Assembly (NCBI RefSeq): GCF_037911135.1
Contig: NZ_JBBLYU010000001.1
Coordinates: 1,922,001-1,986,000, forward strand
Direction of reading: 5' to 3'
DNA from: Phaeobacter sp. A36a-5a
Lineage (GTDB): Bacteria; Pseudomonadota; Alphaproteobacteria; Rhodobacterales; Rhodobacteraceae
Length of the DNA: 64,000 nt
Program-made: the position numbers and the translations under genes
The notes under the pieces: generated by a model
The model's input: the letters and a program-made list of their open reading frames with translations, nothing else
Database searches by the model: none
Told to the model about the DNA's origin: nothing
Part shown: piece by piece, positions 33,890-44,085 of the stretch
How positions within the stretch are numbered: the stretch's first letter is position 1
How the letters are laid out: every line of letters starts with the position of its first letter

Positions 33890-34281
33890 TGTGCGCTGCC
33901 TTCCATCACCAGGCGCAGGCGTTTTTCCAGCCGCGCCGCCCGGTCAGCATTGCTGCGCAGATCCTCGCGCAGCTGGCGCAGCTCGGTCATCACCGCCGCC
34001 AGGTCCTGCGGCATCTGTTCGCCAGCCGGGGCTTCCATGCCTTCGCCTTCGCCGGTCAGCAGCCAGCGCATCGACACATTCAGCAGCCCCGCCATCATCG
34101 ACAGCTTGTTGGCGCGCGGTTCCGACCGATCCTGTTCCCAGCCGGTCAGGGTCGATTTCTTGATGCCCAGCCGACGGGCCAGCTGCGCCTGGGTCATGCC
34201 TGCTGCATCGCGTGCAGCGGCCACCCGGTCACCAAAGGTTGCCGCGTCGGGGCCATACCAATTCATGTCGTCGTTGCTCAT
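33886..34281 (-). CDS. XRE family helix-turn-helix regulator
   Basis: A 131-residue DNA-binding protein. The HTH at about residues 15-70 reads FGDRVAAARDAAGMTQAQLARRLGIKKSTLTGWEQ, followed by a coiled-coil tail (about 85-125) likely to mediate oligomerisation. It is translationally coupled to sdhE through an ATGA overlap. The target is unknown; regulation of its own operon or the divergent aminotransferase gene is plausible. Confidence 0.9.
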   Translation of the reverse strand: MSNDDMNWYGPDAATFGDRVAAARDAAGMTQAQLARRLGIKKSTLTGWEQDRSEPRANKLSMMAGLLNVSMRWLLTGEGEGMEAPAGEQMPQDLAAVMTELRQLREDLRSNADRAARLEKRLRLVMEGSAQ

Positions 34282-34369
34282 TTGCCCGCTCCTGTTGGCC
34301 TATCGGTTTGTCTGTCTCCTGATCCCGCTTGATCGGGAGTTAGCGGCACCCTATGACAGTTCTAGATGA

Positions 34370-35593
<1,224 letters not shown>

Positions 35594-35607
35594 ACGGAGC
35601 GTTTCGC

Positions 35608-36030
35608 ATGGCTGCCTCCCTGCCGGACTATTACTTTCGCGTGCGCGACAACGGAGCCTTTGTGTTCCGCGTCGATAGTGAGAACCGGCAGCGGCGGCTG
35701 GATATGGATCAGATCGCCGTGGTGAAGCTGCGCAGCGGCGAGATCCGCGCCCATGGCGACCGTGACCTCAGTGCCGAGGATCTGAACGCGATCCGCAGCT
35801 GGATGGATCAGCGCCGCGAGACGCTGGCCACGCGCGAGATGGATGACATTCACCGCACCATCGAGCATCTGAACAGCACCGCCCATTGGGCACAAAGCAA
35901 GGCCAGCGCCGCGCAGCTGGAGGAGATCACCGACCAGCTGCTGCTCGCCATGCACGACCTGCGCTCGGTGCTGGTGCGCAAGAAGGCCGATCATCTGGCC
36001 CGTGGCGCCAAGGACAGCGCCCCCTCCTGA
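35608..36030 (+). CDS. Hypothetical protein, Rhodobacterales-type
   Basis: A 140-residue soluble protein, not recognised. The N-terminal part (about 1-55) has beta-strand character (YYFRVRDNGAFVFRVD). The rest is a long charged helix (about 60-130; MDQRRETLATREMDDIHRTI) probably forming a coiled coil. It lies 14 bases after the aminotransferase gene with a good ribosome site (CGGAG), so it is likely cotranscribed. No function is proposed. Confidence 0.75.
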   Translation: MAASLPDYYFRVRDNGAFVFRVDSENRQRRLDMDQIAVVKLRSGEIRAHGDRDLSAEDLNAIRSWMDQRRETLATREMDDIHRTIEHLNSTAHWAQSKASAAQLEEITDQLLLAMHDLRSVLVRKKADHLARGAKDSAPS

Positions 36031-36361
36031 TTAGCGTGGGCATGACCGGCCATCGGTGGCGCCGGATCTGAACATCACCCGATGCGTACGCGCGGATCTT
36101 TGGCGGCTTGCACATCATGCGTGTCGCGCCGCCGCTCCTTACGTCCTCTGTCGCTGGACGCCACCGCCAGCCCTTCGGTGAGGGGTGGGTTGCAATGGCA
36201 ACCATAAGGCGATTAATATTTTCATCACACAATCATTATAGGAACCATTGGCGGCAGTTTCGGACTGTAGCGCGATCACCCCGGCCCCCTGTTCTGGTCC
36301 TGCGCAGATCCGCCACTGCCGCCACTGTTACCAGTATCATTCAGTCACAACAGGATTCCCG
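36031..36361 (+). other. Upstream region of the delta-carbonic anhydrase gene
   Basis: No gene is seen here. A GGTTGC-AATG-GCAACC inverted repeat (36188-36203) is followed by an AT-rich tract (36210-36240) containing TTTTCA and CATTAT blocks that could form a promoter. A nine-base unit (CCGCCACTG) is repeated at 36310-36327. The leader would be roughly 110 bases. Confidence 0.4.
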
Positions 36362-37228
36362 ATGACGTCATATATTTCGATCATGCCCGCTTTTGCCGCC
36401 CTGACCCTCGCCAGCGGTGTCGCACTGGCCGCAGACAGTGCGCAGACCGTCAAGGACAGCGAAATCGACCGGCAACGTGCGGCACTGGCCATGAGCACCT
36501 TCGGGGCCGGATTTGGTCCGCAATCGCCGCGCGACATCGACATGGTCGAGGGGCAGAACCTGCGCGTCTTCAGCGCGGCACCGCCCGCCACCGAGATGAA
36601 CCTCTGCAATATCCATTTCCATGAAAACGCAGAACATCGCGGCGGTGAATTCACCAGCTACGCGGGCAATGGCGATGGCAAGGGCTATGGCACCGGCTAT
36701 CAATACGACGGCACGCTGAGCGAGGCGGAACTGGCGCCGCTGGACAGCCCCATCGGCGCCGAGGGCGGCCACGGCGATCTGCAACCGGGCGACACCATCG
36801 AGGTGCATTACGTCCACACCACCGCGCAGGTGACCCCGGGGCCAACGCTGGGCGCCTGCCTCAGCGATGCGATCAAGAACCCGCAGCTGCGGGTTGAGGC
36901 GCAGGTTTATGTGCTGGTCAATGACGAATACGCCGCCGATTTCACCGAGCTGACCCGTCTCACCGTTCGAAACAACCTCTATCAGGCGCAGAACATCCCG
37001 GCCAATTCCGGCACCCCGATCAGCTATGCCGGCTCCACCACCGGTCCGGGGTACAATACCACAGGCTCCCCGTTTCAGGTCACCTGGAGCGTCCGACCCA
37101 AGGTGATCCGCGTCAATATCCACAGCGTCGGCACCTGGCTCGAGCATAATTATTTCAACGAGACCCACGCCCATGGCGTCCGCAATCTGGTGACCAACCC
37201 CGATCTGCTGGCACCGATCAGCAACTAG
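36362..37228 (+). CDS. Delta-class carbonic anhydrase, exported
   Basis: A 288-residue protein of the delta carbonic anhydrase family, first known from diatoms. It has a signal peptide (residues 1-23, ending ALAAD), so it acts in the periplasm, interconverting CO2 and bicarbonate. The metal-ligand motif is CNIHFHENAEHRG (about residues 81-93), with further His in GDTIEVHYVHTTA. Two conserved Cys (in NLCNIHF and GACLSD) could form a disulfide. ATG 36362 follows CAGGA. It stands alone with its own terminator. Confidence 0.88.
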   Translation: MTSYISIMPAFAALTLASGVALAADSAQTVKDSEIDRQRAALAMSTFGAGFGPQSPRDIDMVEGQNLRVFSAAPPATEMNLCNIHFHENAEHRGGEFTSYAGNGDGKGYGTGYQYDGTLSEAELAPLDSPIGAEGGHGDLQPGDTIEVHYVHTTAQVTPGPTLGACLSDAIKNPQLRVEAQVYVLVNDEYAADFTELTRLTVRNNLYQAQNIPANSGTPISYAGSTTGPGYNTTGSPFQVTWSVRPKVIRVNIHSVGTWLEHNYFNETHAHGVRNLVTNPDLLAPISN

Positions 37229-37279
37229 CCCGCGCCGCGACGGCTACCGGGGTCGCGGTGATGACCCGGCAAGAGGACC

Positions 37280-37303
37280 AAAGGGGGCGATACCGCCCCC
37301 TTT
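37280..37303. terminator. Hairpin terminator between carbonic anhydrase and MATE genes
   Basis: A 10-bp stem (AAAGGGGGCG / CGCCCCCTTT) with loop ATAC lies 51 bp past the carbonic anhydrase stop and 31 bp past the convergent MATE stop. T runs are short on either strand, so termination strength is moderate. Confidence 0.65.
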
Positions 37304-37334
37304 CCGGTGCGCGGCTGACAGGTGCCTCGCGCCG

Positions 37335-38732
37335 TTATCCGGTGGTCAGCGTTGCGGAGGGGGCGCCCACCCGCTTGATCGAGCGGCGCCAGAACCGGAT
37401 CATCAGGAACAGCCCCGCCGCCGACAGGCCGATCACCAGCCCCAGCCAGACGCCAAGCCCGCCCATGCCGAAGGTAAAGCCCAGCAGATAAGAGGCCGGT
37501 ATCCCCACCGCCCAATAGCTGAGCCCCGCAATCACCATCGGCACGCCGGTGTCCTGCACACCGCGCAACAGGCCCAGCGCGATGACCTGCATACCATCCA
37601 TCAGCTGAAACAGCGCCGCCGCCGCCAGCAGCACGCCGCCGATCAGCAGGATCTCGGCCTTCTGCGGGTCGGCGCTGTCCAGAAACAGCGACATCAGCGG
37701 GCCGGGCACGGTCAGGAACAGGACAATCGCCACCGACGATACCAGCAGCGACATCAGCGTCACCACCTTGCCGCCGCGTGCCAGATGCGCGCGGTCGCCG
37801 CGGCCATAGGCATTGCCCGCCCGGATGGTCGCCGCATTCGACAGCCCCAGATGCACCATGAACGTCAGCCCGCCCAGCGAAATCGCGATACCATGGGCCG
37901 CCAGCGGCACCGTGCCCAGCCAGCCCATCATCATCGCCGAGGCCGCAAACAGGCTAGCCTCGGCCAGCGTGGTCAGCCCAATCGGCAGCCCCATGCGCAG
38001 CACCCGGCCCAGCATCTCCCAGTCCGGACGCTGGAAATTCTTCAGCAGCTCATGCTCCGGCAAGGCCTTCAGCGCGTAGACCAGCACCAGCACAAAGGAC
38101 AGGCCATTGGTCACCAGCGAGGCCAGCGCCGCCCCGGCAATCCCCAGTTCAGGTGCGCCCCAGTTGCCAAAGATCAGCGCATAGTTCACCAGCCCGTTCA
38201 CCACCGCCCCAAAAACCGACAGCCACAGCACGATCTGGGTCCGTTCCAGCGCCGCCAGATAGGATTTCGCAACCATATAGAGCAGCGCCGGAAACAGCGC
38301 CCAGCCTGCAATCCGCAGGTATTCCGCTGCGTCATGGGCCACCTTCTCCTCCTGGCCCAGCAACAGCAGGATCGCCTCTGACCACCACAACAGCGGCATC
38401 GCCAGCACCCCGTAGACCAGCGACAGCCAAAGCCCCATGCGGGTAGAACGCCGGATCTGACGCTCTTCGCCGGCACCGGCTGCGGCGGCCACCATCGGCA
38501 TCACAGCAAAGGCAAAGCCGGATCCGAACAGGAAGATCGAGAAGAAATAGGACGAGCCCAGCGTCACCGCCGCCAGCTCGTCGACCCCATACCAGCCCAG
38601 CATCACCGTATCGGTCAACCCGATGGCAAACTGCGCCACATGCCCGCCAATCAACGGCAGGCCAAGCACGGCAATGGCGCGACTATGGGCAAGGAGTGTG
38701 TTCGGGGCGGGCGCGGGCAATCTCTGTGTCAT
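37335..38732 (-). CDS. MATE family multidrug efflux transporter (NorM-like)
   Basis: A 465-residue inner-membrane cation/drug antiporter with 12 predicted helices in two halves of six. Helix-1 sequence LPLIGGHVAQFAIGLTDTVMLGWYG and the repeat in the second half match the NorM/DinF branch. ATG 38732 is chosen; an upstream TTG would add two residues. Drug specificity is not predictable. It is divergent from the DUF2461 gene. Confidence 0.93.
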   Translation of the reverse strand: MTQRLPAPAPNTLLAHSRAIAVLGLPLIGGHVAQFAIGLTDTVMLGWYGVDELAAVTLGSSYFFSIFLFGSGFAFAVMPMVAAAAGAGEERQIRRSTRMGLWLSLVYGVLAMPLLWWSEAILLLLGQEEKVAHDAAEYLRIAGWALFPALLYMVAKSYLAALERTQIVLWLSVFGAVVNGLVNYALIFGNWGAPELGIAGAALASLVTNGLSFVLVLVYALKALPEHELLKNFQRPDWEMLGRVLRMGLPIGLTTLAEASLFAASAMMMGWLGTVPLAAHGIAISLGGLTFMVHLGLSNAATIRAGNAYGRGDRAHLARGGKVVTLMSLLVSSVAIVLFLTVPGPLMSLFLDSADPQKAEILLIGGVLLAAAALFQLMDGMQVIALGLLRGVQDTGVPMVIAGLSYWAVGIPASYLLGFTFGMGGLGVWLGLVIGLSAAGLFLMIRFWRRSIKRVGAPSATLTTG

Positions 38733-38901
38733 ATGCAAGCCTTAGGCACGGGTCGACAGGACGGCAAGCCTCATTTCCGCTCCGGTTGCAATCTGCCCGC
38801 CGACTTCTGCCGTGCCGGTTATGCGCGCCGTCTTATGGGTACGATCTGCGGCAAATGTGATATGCTGGCGGTGCCGATCATCGCCAGCAAGGAGCGCCTG
38901 C

Positions 38902-39636
38902 ATGTCCGATCTCACACGCCAGCTGATCCCTGATGCGCAGGCCTTCCTGACGGAGCTGTCGCAGAACAACAGCCGCGACTGGTTCCAGACGCATAAGGCC
39001 CGCTATGACGACCAGCTGCGCCGCCCGGCAGAGGCGCTGCTGGCTGAGGTTGCCGATTACCTGCGCCCGCATCATCCCGGCATTCAGGGCAAGCTGTTCC
39101 GGCCCCAGCGCGATCTGCGGTTTTCCAGGGACAAGACCCCCTATCACACCCATCTGCATATGCTGTGGAAGCTGCCGCTGCTGCCGGGGGCCGGGCTGTT
39201 CTTTGGCATCGACCCGGCCCGGCTGCGCGTCGGCGGCGGTGTCATGAGCCTTGACGGTGCTGCGCTCAGCCGCTGGCGCATTGCGGTTGCGGGCCGACCG
39301 CTGGTCCGGGTCTATCCGACGGCAGGCCTCGACCAGATCGACGGGCGCAGACAGCCCCCCGACAGCGGCTTTGCCGATGAGCTGGCGGCGCTGCTGGATA
39401 TCCTCACCCTCAAGGGGTTTCGACCCAACGCGGCTGAGCTGAAACGGGTGCCGGGGCCACAGGATCAGACCCATCCCCACGCCGATCTCCTGCGCCGCAA
39501 GTCGCTGACCCTGTGGTCTGATCTCGACCTCACGTCGCCGGTGGATCCAAAGGCCGCGATCTGTAGCGCAGCTCTCGTGCTGGCACCCGTCTTCACCCTG
39601 TTGCGCCCGATCCTGACCAAGCCGGTCGCTGCCTGA
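38902..39636 (+). CDS. DUF2461 domain-containing protein
   Basis: A 244-residue protein of the DUF2461 (TIGR02453) family of unknown function. Motifs are FLTELSQNNSRDWFQTHKARYDD at the N-terminus and LRFSRDKTPYHTHLHM. No catalytic site is established. AAGGAG precedes ATG 38902. It converges on the peroxidase-related gene. Confidence 0.88.
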   Translation: MSDLTRQLIPDAQAFLTELSQNNSRDWFQTHKARYDDQLRRPAEALLAEVADYLRPHHPGIQGKLFRPQRDLRFSRDKTPYHTHLHMLWKLPLLPGAGLFFGIDPARLRVGGGVMSLDGAALSRWRIAVAGRPLVRVYPTAGLDQIDGRRQPPDSGFADELAALLDILTLKGFRPNAAELKRVPGPQDQTHPHADLLRRKSLTLWSDLDLTSPVDPKAAICSAALVLAPVFTLLRPILTKPVAA

Positions 39637-39645
39637 TCGCCGGGA

Positions 39646-40254
39646 TCAGCTGTGGCCCCAGTCCTCCGGATTGTCGCTGTTGTTGGGGCTCAGCCCCAGC
39701 ACATCCCCCCGGATCGAACAGCCCAGCCCCAGCACGGTGCGGTTGGCATAGGAGAAATAGGCGCAGACCTGATTGATCTCCAGAATCTGCCCGTCATCCA
39801 GACCGGCGGCCCGCAGCGCATGGATATCCGCCTCGATCAGCGCGGCCGGGGCTTCGGTCAGCTTGCGCGCATAGACCAGCCCGGCCCGCTGCGCCGGATC
39901 CAACGGCGCCAGCTGCGGGTTGCGCGCCTCGATCGCGGCGCGGATCTCCTGCCCCCGCGCCTCATCCGCCAGCAGCCGCTGGAGGCCGGCAAAATGGTGC
40001 TCCACGCAATAGGCGCAGTCATTCAGGGACGAGACCCAGACTCCCAGCACCTCCAGATACCATTTCGGCAGGCTGTTGCAGCTGTGGTGCAGCACATTCT
40101 TGTAAAGCGCCATATGCCCTTCCATCGAATGCGGCCGCAGACTGTGCACCATCATGATGTTGTCGACATTGTTGCCCGGCCCGGTCACCCGCTCGTAGAG
40201 CTTTTTCAGCTTGCCGGTTGCCTCTTCAAACGGAACGGTCCTGATCCAGGCCAT
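39646..40254 (-). CDS. Peroxidase-related enzyme (AhpD/CMD family)
   Basis: A 202-residue carboxymuconolactone-decarboxylase-fold protein of the AhpD-like 'peroxidase-related' type. The active-site motif is NDCAYCVEHHFAGL (CxxC with downstream His), which predicts thiol-based peroxide or disulfide chemistry. ATG 40254 is chosen; longer frames lack a ribosome site. No partner reductase is adjacent. Confidence 0.88.
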   Translation of the reverse strand: MAWIRTVPFEEATGKLKKLYERVTGPGNNVDNIMMVHSLRPHSMEGHMALYKNVLHHSCNSLPKWYLEVLGVWVSSLNDCAYCVEHHFAGLQRLLADEARGQEIRAAIEARNPQLAPLDPAQRAGLVYARKLTEAPAALIEADIHALRAAGLDDGQILEINQVCAYFSYANRTVLGLGCSIRGDVLGLSPNNSDNPEDWGHS

Positions 40255-40485
40255 GTCACTCTCCCTAATTGTCTGACCCGAGAGTAGCGGGATCTGACGT
40301 GGCGGAAAGACGGAACCGAACGTCACAGATGTTACGCAAGGCGGCACCGCCGCCCCGCGCCTGCCTGCCCCCCGGCAGGCGCGTTCACCGGCGCAACAAG
40401 ACGCAACGGCAATCATCTATCGCGCCGGACGCCAAGCCGCGCCGTCACGCCTGCGCCCGCCCAGGCAGGCGCGGGGCTCATCGCT

Positions 40486-41901
40486 TTACGTCGCCGCCTC
40501 CCGCGCCACCGCGGCAATCGCCGCCCGCACATCCGCCGCGCGGCTGCGGTGGTTGGTGATCGCCGCGCGCAGCATCACGCGGCCCTCCGCACGGGTAGTC
40601 GAGAACACCGCCTCGCCGCTTTCCTGCAGGGTCTGGGCAATATGCGCGTTGATCACAGACTGCGCCTCCGGCGCCAGATCGCTGCGCGCGGTAAAGACGC
40701 AGATATTCGATACCACCCGCGCGCCCAGTGCCATCAGCGGCTGCGCCTCAACCTCAGCCGCCATCAGCGCCGCCAGCTCGCAATTGCCGGTGATCGCCTC
40801 GCAGAACGCCGCCTCGCCATAGGTCTCAAGCGCCGTCCAGACCTTCAGCGCCCGGTTGCCACGGCTGAGGTCGATGCCATAGTCGCAGAACCACGGCTCA
40901 CCGCCCGCCAGCCCGCGCTCGGCGCCTTCCAGATAGGCAGGCCGCGCCGCAAAGGCCGCCCGGTGCTCCTCCTCGTTGCGCAGCAGCGCCATGCCGCAGT
41001 CATAGCCCACATACATCCATTTGTGGAAATCCAGCGCGATGCTATCGGCCCGGCCGATCCCGTCGCTCAGCGACCGGTAAGGCTCCGCCGCAATCCGCGT
41101 CCAGGCGCCAAAGGCCCCGTCCACATGCAGCCAAAGCCCCAAATCCGCTGCCGCATCGGCCAAGGCATTCAGATCGTCAAACTGCCCCAGATCCACGGTG
41201 CCCGCATTGCCCACCAGCAGAAAGGGCAGCGCGCCCTTGGCCCGATCCTCGGCCACCATCCGGGCCAAGGCCGCGCAGTCCAGCCGGCCATCGACCAGCG
41301 GCACCTTGCGCAGATTGTCCGAACCGATACCCAACAGCTCCACCGCCTTCAGCGAGGCATTATGCACGCCCTCGCCCGCATAGGCGGTCAGCCGCACCGC
41401 GCCCTGGCCGGTCTTGCGGACATCCTTCAGCACCCGCAGCCGCGCCGCCTGAAAGGCAATCACCGTCGCCTGCGAGGTGCCGGTCACCAGAATGCCGCTG
41501 GCCCCCTCCGGCATCCCCATTTTGCGGCGCGTCCAGTCGACAACCGCGCGCTCCATGTAGTTCGCGCCATGGTCGCGCCCGCCCATATTGGCATTGACCG
41601 CCGCCGCCGCAACCGAGGCGATCAGATCCGTCGCCAGACCCGATCCCTGCACCCAGCCCCAGAACCGCGGATGGGTGTTGCCACCGTGATAGGGCAGCAC
41701 GTCCCGGATGATCCGGTCGACCGTCTCTTGCGGCCCCAGCGCCTCCGCCGTCACCGCATAGCGCGCGTCAATATCCTCCGGCATCGGCTGCCAGGGGCGC
41801 TCCGCTGCCTCTTGCATCTGGTCCAGCGCCGCCTCCAGCATCCGCTGCGCCTCAGCGCGGAACACCGCCCAATCCTGCGTCTTGATCCCAGTCTCAGCCA
41901 C
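40486..41901 (-). CDS. Pyridoxal-dependent group II amino acid decarboxylase family protein
   Basis: A 471-residue group II PLP decarboxylase related to aromatic-amino-acid, glutamate and diaminobutyrate decarboxylases. The PLP lysine is Lys294 in LDFHKWMYVGYD. Asp251 in HVDGAFG holds the pyridine nitrogen. FWGWVQGSGLATDL and GASGILVTGTSQAT are family blocks. The start is GTG 41901 with AGGAGGAGG upstream. The amino acid substrate is unknown. Confidence 0.9.
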   Translation of the reverse strand: MAETGIKTQDWAVFRAEAQRMLEAALDQMQEAAERPWQPMPEDIDARYAVTAEALGPQETVDRIIRDVLPYHGGNTHPRFWGWVQGSGLATDLIASVAAAAVNANMGGRDHGANYMERAVVDWTRRKMGMPEGASGILVTGTSQATVIAFQAARLRVLKDVRKTGQGAVRLTAYAGEGVHNASLKAVELLGIGSDNLRKVPLVDGRLDCAALARMVAEDRAKGALPFLLVGNAGTVDLGQFDDLNALADAAADLGLWLHVDGAFGAWTRIAAEPYRSLSDGIGRADSIALDFHKWMYVGYDCGMALLRNEEEHRAAFAARPAYLEGAERGLAGGEPWFCDYGIDLSRGNRALKVWTALETYGEAAFCEAITGNCELAALMAAEVEAQPLMALGARVVSNICVFTARSDLAPEAQSVINAHIAQTLQESGEAVFSTTRAEGRVMLRAAITNHRSRAADVRAAIAAVAREAAT

Positions 41902-42126
41902 CCGCGCGCCCTCCTCCTGCCTGCCGCTGCCCACAGGTGTAGCCCGCAAGCCCAGGCGCCGCACGAAGAATATCGCCGCACCCAGTTGCCCGGCCTTACC
42001 ACCGATAAACTGATCGCCGCGCGCCCTGCCCTGCCTTATCCACAGCCCCTTGCGTGCCTCTTCCACCCGGCCCCAACACCTGCCATAATGGCGGCCAATC
42101 AAAACCAACCAAGAGCAGCCCCGCAT

Positions 42127-44085
42127 ATGGCCGACGACCTCCTCAGCACGCCCGCTTCTGAGACCTATGACGCTTCCTCGATCGAGGTTCTGGAAGGCCT
42201 CGAACCGGTCCGCCAGCGCCCCGGCATGTATATTGGCGGCACCGATGAGCGCGCGCTGCACCATATGGTCGCCGAGATCCTCGACAACTCCATGGACGAG
42301 GCCGTCGCGGGCCACGCCAACCGGATCGAGGTGACGCTGCACGCGGATTTTTCCGTCACCATCTCCGACAATGGCCGTGGCATCCCGATTGATCCGCACC
42401 CGAAGTTCCCGGACAAATCGGCACTTGAGGTGATCCTCTGCACCCTGCACGCAGGCGGCAAATTCTCCGGCAAGGCCTATCAGACCTCTGGCGGTCTGCA
42501 CGGCGTCGGCTCCTCCGTGGTGAACGCGCTGTCGGATTCCATGGTCGTGCAAGTGGCCAAGAACAAGGAACTGTTCGAACAGCGTTTCTCCCGCGGGTTG
42601 CCGCAGGGTCCGGTGGAAAAAATCGGCGCCGCCCCCAACAAGCGCGGCACCTTTGTCACCTTCCACGCCGATGAGCAGATCTTCGGCTCCCACCGGTTCA
42701 AGCCCAAGCGCCTGTTTACCCTGGTGCGCTCCAAGGCCTATCTGTTCTCCGGCGTCGAAATCCGCTGGAAATCGGAAATCGACGACAATGAGACCCCGAC
42801 CGAGGCCACCTTCCACTTCCCCGGCGGCCTCAAGGACTACCTGACAGAGGTGCTCGGCAAATCCTCCGTCTACGCCGACCAGCCCTTTGCCGGTAAGGTT
42901 GAGTTCCGCGAGAAATTCAACGCGCCGGGATACGTGGAATGGGCGATCAACTGGACCCCGTCCCGCGACGGCTTCACCCAGTCCTACTGTAACACCGTCC
43001 CCACACCCGAGGGCGGCACCCATGTGGCGGGCTTCTGGGCCGCAATCCTAAAAGGGATCAAGGCCTACGGCGAGCTGGTCAGCAACAAGAAGGCTGGCAA
43101 CATCACCCGCGACGACCTGATGGCGGGCGGCTGCGCGCTGGTCTCTTGTTTCATCGCCGATCCCGCCTTTGTCGGCCAGACCAAGGACCGCCTCTCGACC
43201 GAGGCTGCCGCCAAGATGGTGGAAAACTCGGTCCGCGATCATTTCGACAACTGGCTGGCCGCCGATACCAAATCGGCCGGCGCCATCCTCGACTTTCTCG
43301 TGCTGCGCGCCGAGGAACGCCTGCGCCGCAAGCAGGAAAAAGAGACCCAGCGCAAATCCGCCACCAAGAAACTGCGCCTGCCCGGCAAGCTGACCGACTG
43401 CACCTCCAAGGACCGCGCCGGCACCGAACTGTTCATCGTCGAGGGCGACTCCGCGGGCGGTTCCGGCAAGGGCGCGCGCAACCGGGTCAATCAGGCGCTC
43501 CTGCCCCTGAAGGGCAAGATCCTGAACGTGCTGGGCGCGGCCTCCAACAAACTCGGCTCCAATCAGGAGATCAACGACCTCTGCGAGGCGCTTGGCGTCG
43601 GCCTTGGCACCAAATTCAACCTCGACGATCTGCGCTATGACAAGATCATCATCATGACCGATGCGGACGTCGACGGCGCCCATATCGCCTCGTTGCTGAT
43701 GACCTTCTTCTTCACGCAGATGCGCCCGCTCATTGACGGCGGCCACCTCTACCTCGCCTGCCCGCCGCTGTTCCGCCTGACCCAGGGTGCGCGCCGCGTC
43801 TACTGCCTCGATGAGGCCGAGCGCGACAAATGGCTGGAGAAGGGCCTCGGCGGCAAGGGCAAGATCGACGTCTCCCGCTTCAAGGGTCTTGGCGAAATGG
43901 ACGCCAAGGATTTGAAAGAGACCACGATGGACCCCAAGACTCGCAAGCTGATCCGCGTCACCATCGACGAGGACGAGCCGGGCGAAACCGGCGATTTGGT
44001 CGAGCGCCTGATGGGCAAGAAACCCGAGCTCCGCTTCCAGTACATCCAGGAAAACGCGAAGTTCGTGGAGGAGCTGGATGTTTAA
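42127..44085 (+). CDS. parE: DNA topoisomerase IV subunit B
   Basis: A 652-residue ATPase subunit of topoisomerase IV, which unlinks daughter chromosomes. The GHKL ATPase site has EILDNSMDEA, DNGRGIP and GGLHGVGSSVVNAL. The transducer domain follows, then the TOPRIM domain with EGDSAGGSGKGARN and DADVDGAHI. ParE rather than GyrB is indicated by length and lack of GyrB insertions. ATG 42127 is chosen; the open frame continues far upstream antisense to the decarboxylase gene but has no similarity there. The stop codon is overlapped by the next gene's ATG. Confidence 0.96.
   Translation: MADDLLSTPASETYDASSIEVLEGLEPVRQRPGMYIGGTDERALHHMVAEILDNSMDEAVAGHANRIEVTLHADFSVTISDNGRGIPIDPHPKFPDKSALEVILCTLHAGGKFSGKAYQTSGGLHGVGSSVVNALSDSMVVQVAKNKELFEQRFSRGLPQGPVEKIGAAPNKRGTFVTFHADEQIFGSHRFKPKRLFTLVRSKAYLFSGVEIRWKSEIDDNETPTEATFHFPGGLKDYLTEVLGKSSVYADQPFAGKVEFREKFNAPGYVEWAINWTPSRDGFTQSYCNTVPTPEGGTHVAGFWAAILKGIKAYGELVSNKKAGNITRDDLMAGGCALVSCFIADPAFVGQTKDRLSTEAAAKMVENSVRDHFDNWLAADTKSAGAILDFLVLRAEERLRRKQEKETQRKSATKKLRLPGKLTDCTSKDRAGTELFIVEGDSAGGSGKGARNRVNQALLPLKGKILNVLGAASNKLGSNQEINDLCEALGVGLGTKFNLDDLRYDKIIIMTDADVDGAHIASLLMTFFFTQMRPLIDGGHLYLACPPLFRLTQGARRVYCLDEAERDKWLEKGLGGKGKIDVSRFKGLGEMDAKDLKETTMDPKTRKLIRVTIDEDEPGETGDLVERLMGKKPELRFQYIQENAKFVEELDV

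Noticed and set aside
40549-42126. Very long open frame upstream of parE in the same frame (about 525 extra codons)
   Set aside because: It is antisense to the PLP decarboxylase gene and shows no protein-like similarity. High GC creates long spurious frames; parE clearly begins at 42127.
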